Part shown: one piece after another, positions 59,294 to 64,000 of the stretch
How the letters are laid out: each line of letters starts with the position of its first letter
Position numbering within the stretch: the stretch's first letter is position 1
Assembly (NCBI RefSeq): GCF_042658845.1
Contig: NZ_JBHSRI010000003.1
Coordinates: forward strand, 1-64,000
Direction of reading: 5' to 3'
DNA: 64,000 nt
DNA from: Paenisporosarcina macmurdoensis
Lineage (GTDB): Bacteria > Bacillota > Bacilli > Bacillales_A > Planococcaceae
Translations under genes and position numbers: made by a program
Notes under the pieces: generated by a model
Database searches by the model: none
What the model saw: the letters and a program-made list of their open reading frames with translations, nothing else
What the model was told of the DNA's origin: nothing

Positions 59294-60592
59294 CTACCTA
59301 CCGACCGTAGCATAATGCGAATCTTGATTTGAAAAAATCTTGTCATTTTTGTTTGACAGTTGAAAAGTAAATGTAAAAATTGAACCTACCCCGACTTTAC
59401 TTTTCACGTGAACTGTACCTTTCATTGCCTTGACGATACTATTTGCCACCATTACCCCGAGACCCGTGCCTTTGTCTCCTTTCGTTGAATAGTATGGTTC
59501 GCCTAATCGTTCAATTTGTTCTTTCGTCATTCCAACACCTGTATCTTGGATCATAATGGTCACATGAGAAGCATTTGAATGCGTTGTTACGGATAAATCT
59601 CCACCATTCGGCATCGATTCAATCGCATTTTTAACAACATTAACAAAACATTGATGGAATTTTTGACGATCCCCTTCTATTAAACTAAGTGACGTATATT
59701 CGCTTTCAACTTTTACCGAGTTCTTATTCGCTGAAGGTTGGAGCAATTTCAGTATTTTGCCAAGCTCCTCTTGAACTTCAAAAACTTCTATTGAATCCAT
59801 AGTAGGTTTGGAAAATGTTAAATAATCTTGTATAACTTTTTCAGCTGTTGCTAATTCTTCTTTCATTATGGAGAGGTACTGTTTCTGCTTTTTGACATCC
59901 AGTAAATCATCTTCTAAAAGTTGAAGAAACCCCATGGCAGATGTTAGTGGATTTCGAATCTCATGAGATATGGCTGCGCCCATTTGTTCAACGGCGTCCA
60001 ATTTTTCTGCTTTAACTAATCGTTGTCGCAAAAGAACATTCTTTTCGATAACCTCCATGATATAAGAAATCATTGCAACTCCTAATGGCGGAACAAAAAG
60101 ATAGGCAAACCATACATCTAGCGGATGATTTGGTGGTGCCATAATTTCGAGCCCGACTAATAAGAGGATACTTATCAGTAACGTGACACCAACCGAAAAT
60201 AGTATTTTGAATTTAGCAGTACGTTTCATAAACCAAGGAGAAATGGCCCATATTAAATAGCTAAATAGTCCATAAAATCCGACTGCAATATAAAAACCAA
60301 AATCGATTCCATGAAACCCACGTATGACAATGATTAGTAGACCCAAAATCGGACTCAGCCCCATATAAAGGCCACCTATCATAAACGGAACAATCCGTAG
60401 ATCCAACACTATTTCTTCATTTAATTCATATGAAAATACATAGCAAAGCACCAATGAACTGATAAAATATAATGTCGCCGTTCCTTTGTTTAATCGCTTA
60501 ATACCAGATTTCTCTGCCCACATTAAAATAAAAAAGAGCAACACAATTAATAATGCTAGATTAAATAGGAAATGCATAGTTAGTAATTCCAC
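59294..60592 (-). CDS. Sensor histidine kinase with 5TM receptor domain, KinB-like
   Basis: The 432-residue membrane kinase has five to six helices in residues 1-190 (5TMR_LYT type: ELNEEIVLDLRIVPFMIGGL), then HisKA with AISHEIRNPLTSAMGFLQLL and a complete ATPase domain (NVVKNAIESMPNGG, DTGVGM, GTGLGV). It has no receiver or partner regulator alongside, like orphan sporulation kinases that feed Spo0F; KinB has this architecture. The start is GTG at 60592 behind GGAG. Confidence 0.88.
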   Translation of the reverse strand: MELLTMHFLFNLALLIVLLFFILMWAEKSGIKRLNKGTATLYFISSLVLCYVFSYELNEEIVLDLRIVPFMIGGLYMGLSPILGLLIIVIRGFHGIDFGFYIAVGFYGLFSYLIWAISPWFMKRTAKFKILFSVGVTLLISILLLVGLEIMAPPNHPLDVWFAYLFVPPLGVAMISYIMEVIEKNVLLRQRLVKAEKLDAVEQMGAAISHEIRNPLTSAMGFLQLLEDDLLDVKKQKQYLSIMKEELATAEKVIQDYLTFSKPTMDSIEVFEVQEELGKILKLLQPSANKNSVKVESEYTSLSLIEGDRQKFHQCFVNVVKNAIESMPNGGDLSVTTHSNASHVTIMIQDTGVGMTKEQIERLGEPYYSTKGDKGTGLGVMVANSIVKAMKGTVHVKSKVGVGSIFTFTFQLSNKNDKIFSNQDSHYATVGR

Positions 60593-60725
60593 TGTTTATC
60601 TTCTCCAATTCGTACTTATAGGTAAATATTAACTCTTGAATAAAGTTTATACAATCTTTCTTAAGAATTTTATTAATTGTTTTCTATATTCAGTCTATTC
60701 GTCATTACATTCGTACATTGGTATG

Positions 60726-60768
60726 TAAAAAAAACTACCTAAAGAGATTTACTTCTCTTTAGGCAGTT
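60726..60768 (-). terminator. Terminator of the diguanylate cyclase gene
   Basis: CTACCTAAAGAG / CTCTTTAGGCAG stem with A run left (minus-strand U tract). It separates the cyclase gene from the kinase gene downstream. Confidence 0.85.
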
Positions 60769-60792
60769 CATATATTAGCGCATAAATTGTCT

Positions 60793-61914
60793 TCAGTTAG
60801 ATCTAGCAACCATCCCATGAATACTATCATCATGGCTTGCCACTGCAACTTGGTTTCTACCATTTGCTTTTGCAACATAAAGTGCTTCGTCAGCTTTTTG
60901 GAGTAACTGTTTAACATGAATATTCGGCGAAGTAGCAACTCCTGCTGATAATGTGATGGATATATTTAAATGATCTACGACAATTGGATGTGTTTCCGTT
61001 GTATAACGAATTCTTTCTATTACTCGCTGCACATCTTCTTTGGTGCATAAAGGAAGAATCACAACAAACTCTTCGCCACCATAACGTGAAATAATATCAA
61101 CACTTCTAAGGTTATTTGAAATAATTTGACTCACTTTTTGCAACACAACATCTCCAACAATATGTCCATATTGATCATTCACTTTTTTGAAGTGATCAAT
61201 GTCAATAAAAGCAATTGATAAAGGGGAATAATTCTTTTTCTTAGATGTATACATATCATAAAAATGCATGAAAGCACGTCTATTATATAGTTGAGTTAAG
61301 GGGTCTTTTCTCGATGAATTTAATAAATCAATTTTATACACATACTCATCACTTAAATCCTTAACCATCCACAAAAGAAAAATACTTAAAATAATATTAA
61401 TAGGTAATGATGAAGGCACCATGATACTTAAATATTCGTCAATTGGCATCACACCAAGAAAGCCAATGGAAAAAGTATTGACGATATTCATGACAAATAC
61501 AACCACAATCATTTTTGTGTACACCGGCCATGCCTTCGAAATCCAGTAGATCATCATTCCTACTACTGAAAGTATGATCAAAGTTATAAAACCAGCTATA
61601 GCTGCATCGCTAATGCCAAATGAAAAGCGAGTAAAGCCAATACCAATCCCAATCAATAATATATAAAGGGGGTTTCGAGTATACATGGTTGCAATGATAA
61701 TAGGAATAAATCGCAAATCAAATATGACAGAATCATTCAGGTGAATCCCGAAGAACATCGAGCACCACCCACCTAAAATCGCAATCACAATAAGAGATAG
61801 CTCAATAAATTTTTTACCGGAATTCACTAAAATTTGTTTGTATAGAAACCCAGATAAATAAATAATTGTAATTAACACAGAAAAGTTAACTAAGTATTCC
61901 TTAATAAATAGCAT
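60793..61914 (-). CDS. Diguanylate cyclase with 5TM receptor domain
   Basis: The 373-residue membrane protein makes cyclic di-GMP. The N-terminal 5TMR_LYT-type domain (residues 1-195, with LNDSVIFDLRFIPIIIATMY) resembles that of the neighbouring kinase. The GGDEF domain is active-type: DIDHFKKVNDQYGH and RYGGEEFVVILP. The inhibitory I-site RSVD lies five residues before GGEEF, so product feedback is likely. No phosphodiesterase domain is attached. GGGGGG precedes the ATG. Confidence 0.92.
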   Translation of the reverse strand: MLFIKEYLVNFSVLITIIYLSGFLYKQILVNSGKKFIELSLIVIAILGGWCSMFFGIHLNDSVIFDLRFIPIIIATMYTRNPLYILLIGIGIGFTRFSFGISDAAIAGFITLIILSVVGMMIYWISKAWPVYTKMIVVVFVMNIVNTFSIGFLGVMPIDEYLSIMVPSSLPINIILSIFLLWMVKDLSDEYVYKIDLLNSSRKDPLTQLYNRRAFMHFYDMYTSKKKNYSPLSIAFIDIDHFKKVNDQYGHIVGDVVLQKVSQIISNNLRSVDIISRYGGEEFVVILPLCTKEDVQRVIERIRYTTETHPIVVDHLNISITLSAGVATSPNIHVKQLLQKADEALYVAKANGRNQVAVASHDDSIHGMVARSN

Positions 61915-62098
61915 GTCTCCCCCCCTTACTTTTTACTTTTAGAAAATCTAAAAAAATATCGTGTAAAGTTTAATAAGACTAATTTATCATAAAATAAAAT
62001 CTTGTAAACAAATAATAAGTAAATTAATTCTAGCCAATACTCCTATACCCGATCAAATACATAGCAACACGAACTTATATATATTTTTTTGTACATGG

Positions 62099-63295
62099 TC
62101 AAGATTTTTTCTCAATAAATACTACTTTCAAATAATCTCCTTCTTTATATTCATCAATTGTTTTAAAGTCGTTTGGTAAATTAAACTCTTCAAGAATTGC
62201 ATAACTTCCACCTGTTTGTTTAAATGCCTTCTCAATAAACCCTTTAAATTTCGTCATCCCAAACGTACTGCAGTTTGATGAAGCGACGATGACACCGTTT
62301 TTCTCAGTAATTGAAATAGCTTGCACTAACAAGTCAGGATAGTCTTTTCCTGCGCTAAATGTATGTTTTTTTGAACGTGCAAAACTTGGTGGATCTAAAA
62401 TGACCAAATCAAATGTTAAATTTTTACGAACAGCGTATTTAAAGTAGTGAAAAACGTCTTCCACAATAATATCTTGTGCTTCAAAATCAATAGCATTTAC
62501 ACTAAATTGCTCAATTGTTTTACTTTTACTACGATTGGCTAAATCCACACTCGTCGTTTTGACAGCACCACCCAGTGCAGCTGCTACTGAAAAAGCACCC
62601 GTATAAGAAAACGTATTTAAAACATTTTTCCCATTTGAATACGAGTCACGGATCTTCTTACGTACATCTCGTTGATCTAAGAAAATACCTACCATAGCAC
62701 CATCATTTAAATACACGGCAAAATTCATGTCGTTTTCTTTTACGAGTAAAGGCTCAGGTGCCTTCTCTCCTAAAATAAAATCATCATCTTCCATGTAAGT
62801 TCCTTGAGATGCAAATCGTTTCTTTTCATATAGACCTTTTACATTGACTATGTTTGTTAGTGCTGAAATTACCTCATTCTTAAACTGATAAATCCCTTCA
62901 CTATACCAACTAATCACATAATAGCCCTCATAATAATCAAGCGTTAATCCTCCAACGCCATCCCCTTCTCCATTAAACACACGGAAAGCTGTTGTTTTTG
63001 AATCTTGATACAATGAAGAACGATGTTCAATAGCAAGCTTCAACTTCTTCTCAAAAAAGTGTATATCGAATGTTTCCTGTTGGTTTTGACTTAGTACCCA
63101 TCCACGCCCTTTGTTTTGCTTGCCGTAGTACCCTTTGCCAAGAAAGTGATGGTTGTCATCGAATAACTCAATAATTGTGCCCTCAATGTTTACATCCTTT
63201 AAATTGATCACCGCTTCTTCCATAATTAGTGGATAGCCGGCTTTGATATTTTTCGCATAATTAGACTTCACTTTAAGTTGTATACTTTTTTTCAT
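62099..63295 (-). CDS. RlmI-like class I rRNA methyltransferase
   Basis: The 398-residue protein has an N-terminal PUA-like domain (about 5-75), then a RlmI/RlmK-type methyltransferase: SAM motif VLNTFSYTGAFSVAAALGG, DLANRSKSKTIEQFSVN and catalytic-loop DPPSFARSK. This family makes 5-methylcytosine in 23S rRNA. It is similar to B. subtilis YwbD. ATG 63295 is preferred (GGGTG just upstream); ATG 63307 is an alternative. Confidence 0.88.
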   Translation of the reverse strand: MKKSIQLKVKSNYAKNIKAGYPLIMEEAVINLKDVNIEGTIIELFDDNHHFLGKGYYGKQNKGRGWVLSQNQQETFDIHFFEKKLKLAIEHRSSLYQDSKTTAFRVFNGEGDGVGGLTLDYYEGYYVISWYSEGIYQFKNEVISALTNIVNVKGLYEKKRFASQGTYMEDDDFILGEKAPEPLLVKENDMNFAVYLNDGAMVGIFLDQRDVRKKIRDSYSNGKNVLNTFSYTGAFSVAAALGGAVKTTSVDLANRSKSKTIEQFSVNAIDFEAQDIIVEDVFHYFKYAVRKNLTFDLVILDPPSFARSKKHTFSAGKDYPDLLVQAISITEKNGVIVASSNCSTFGMTKFKGFIEKAFKQTGGSYAILEEFNLPNDFKTIDEYKEGDYLKVVFIEKKS

Positions 63296-63459
63296 AAAAT
63301 CACCCATTCATTTGTTTTTCTCTATTCTACCTCTGTTTTGACTGAAAATCATATGGATGCCAATTTTCATGCATATTTCATTTAGTGCTCCGTACTTTCT
63401 CCACTGTTAAAGCCATACAATGTAAGAATGTCTGTTTTTTATGAAAGGAGTTTATTGCC

Positions 63460-64000
63460 ATGGCTATAAAGCCTCCACAACTGAAAGCTGGCGACACTAT
63501 AGGAATTGTTGCGCTAGGTAGCCCGTTAAGTACTACCGTAATTAATCAAAGTATTACTACTTTAGAAAACATGGGATTCAGTGTGGTCGTTGGAGATCAT
63601 GTATATGATTCTGTAGGATTTCTTGCGGGTACCCCTCAGCAACGCGCAGCCGATTTGATGAAAATGTTTGAAAATAAAGCAGTGTCTTGCATTTTACCAA
63701 CTAGAGGCGGAGTTGGAGTGGCAGGGATTCTCCCATTCCTTGATTTCTCAGTGATCACTCAAAACCCCAAAATTGTTTCTGGCTACAGTGACATTACCGT
63801 CTTACTGAATGCGCTATATGAGTATTCAAATTTAATTACTTTCCAAAGCCTTTTATTACTAGATTTCAACCCTCAAACACCCGCTTACAATTTCAATCAA
63901 TTTTTCGCTGCTACTTCTGCATTAACCGCACCTTTAGAAATTTATAATCCTCCTGAAATACCACTTGTGAACAAAGTAGCTGGAGATGTAACAGGTCCAG
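63460..64000 (+). CDS. S66 family LD-carboxypeptidase (partial, 3' end outside window)
   Basis: The first 180 residues read MAIKPPQLKAGDTIGIVALG.., then PTRGGVGVAGILPFLDF and GYSDITVLLNAL, the S66 signatures; the Ser of GYSD is the nucleophile. Relatives trim the terminal D-Ala of tetrapeptides in wall recycling or inactivate microcin C. GAAAGGAG lies 9 nt before ATG. The frame is open to the end of the window. Confidence 0.9.
   Translation, partial: MAIKPPQLKAGDTIGIVALGSPLSTTVINQSITTLENMGFSVVVGDHVYDSVGFLAGTPQQRAADLMKMFENKAVSCILPTRGGVGVAGILPFLDFSVITQNPKIVSGYSDITVLLNALYEYSNLITFQSLLLLDFNPQTPAYNFNQFFAATSALTAPLEIYNPPEIPLVNKVAGDVTGP

Overview
The window is chromosomal DNA of a low-GC, endospore-forming member of the Bacillales. 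Support for this comes from a gamma-type SASP (sspE), PdaA for spore cortex, Bacillus-type Shine-Dalgarno sites, PerR, and the gene order rRNA operon-ygxA-ygzB-perR-bcp-gsaB-ygaE...ygaD-ygaC-sspE-fabL-mutY-yfhP, which matches the B. subtilis rrnD region. An Aslfm-like D-aspartate ligase next to an Asp/Glu racemase points to a cross-bridged A4-alpha-type wall and therefore to the Planococcaceae (Caryophanaceae) rather than Bacillus proper. The genus cannot be fixed from this sequence alone. I see no prophage, intact insertion sequence, CRISPR array or tRNA gene.

Layout. 1-7.2 kb: 5' end of a 16S gene with its promoter and leader, then ygxA, ygzB, perR with a self-overlapping Per box, cobalamin adenosyltransferase, a 2-hydroxyacid dehydrogenase, bcp, gsaB and ygaE. 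7.3-13.1 kb: a complete peptide ABC importer operon (two ATPases, binding lipoprotein, two permeases) that interrupts the conserved order. 13.2-19 kb: ygaD, ygaC, sspE, fabL, mutY, yfhP. 19.1-19.95 kb: gene-free, built of palindromic repeat elements. 20-27.4 kb: yfhJ-yfhH-recX, yfhF, pdaA, a 23S uracil methyltransferase, a zinc peptidase, an MFS carrier, an OsmC-like protein. 27.4-28.45 kb: a small conserved gene plus two arrays of 21-bp-spaced repeats. 28.5-32 kb: class I fumarase and a PfeT-like P1B4 ATPase behind a Per box. 32-38.5 kb: yihY-type membrane protein, YtxH protein, yfkK, a methyltransferase plus flavin monooxygenase pair, an unrecognised helical protein, aminopeptidase AmpS. 38.7-46.3 kb: mreBH, nos, carbonic anhydrase, DUF4395, GNAT, pepF, PPK2, a TspO-like protein. 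46.3-47 kb: repeats. 47-54 kb: map, thiT under a TPP riboswitch, an M20 peptidase, small membrane proteins, a GDSL esterase, a second AmpS, yfmL. 54-64 kb: repeats, racemase plus D-Asp ligase, an FbpA-like small protein, VanZ, repeats, ylbC, a KinB-like kinase and a diguanylate cyclase sharing a 5TM sensor, an RlmI-like methyltransferase, and the start of an S66 carboxypeptidase.

How the parts work together. PerR likely controls itself and the PfeT-like exporter: each has a Per box with 14 of 15 positions of the 15-bp consensus as I remember it (all but one of the 14 fixed positions), sitting on its -10. The racemase and ligase would make and attach the D-amino acid of the peptidoglycan bridge. 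The most unusual non-coding content is (i) a MITE-like element with GTTGATTTCC...GGAAATCAAC ends and an invertible internal hairpin module, (ii) 21-bp (two helical turns) repeat arrays upstream of fumarase with a decayed second copy, and (iii) a tandem 124-bp repeat that runs into the ribosome binding site of ylbC. All functional statements rest on reading the sequence and on remembered family features; no database search was run.
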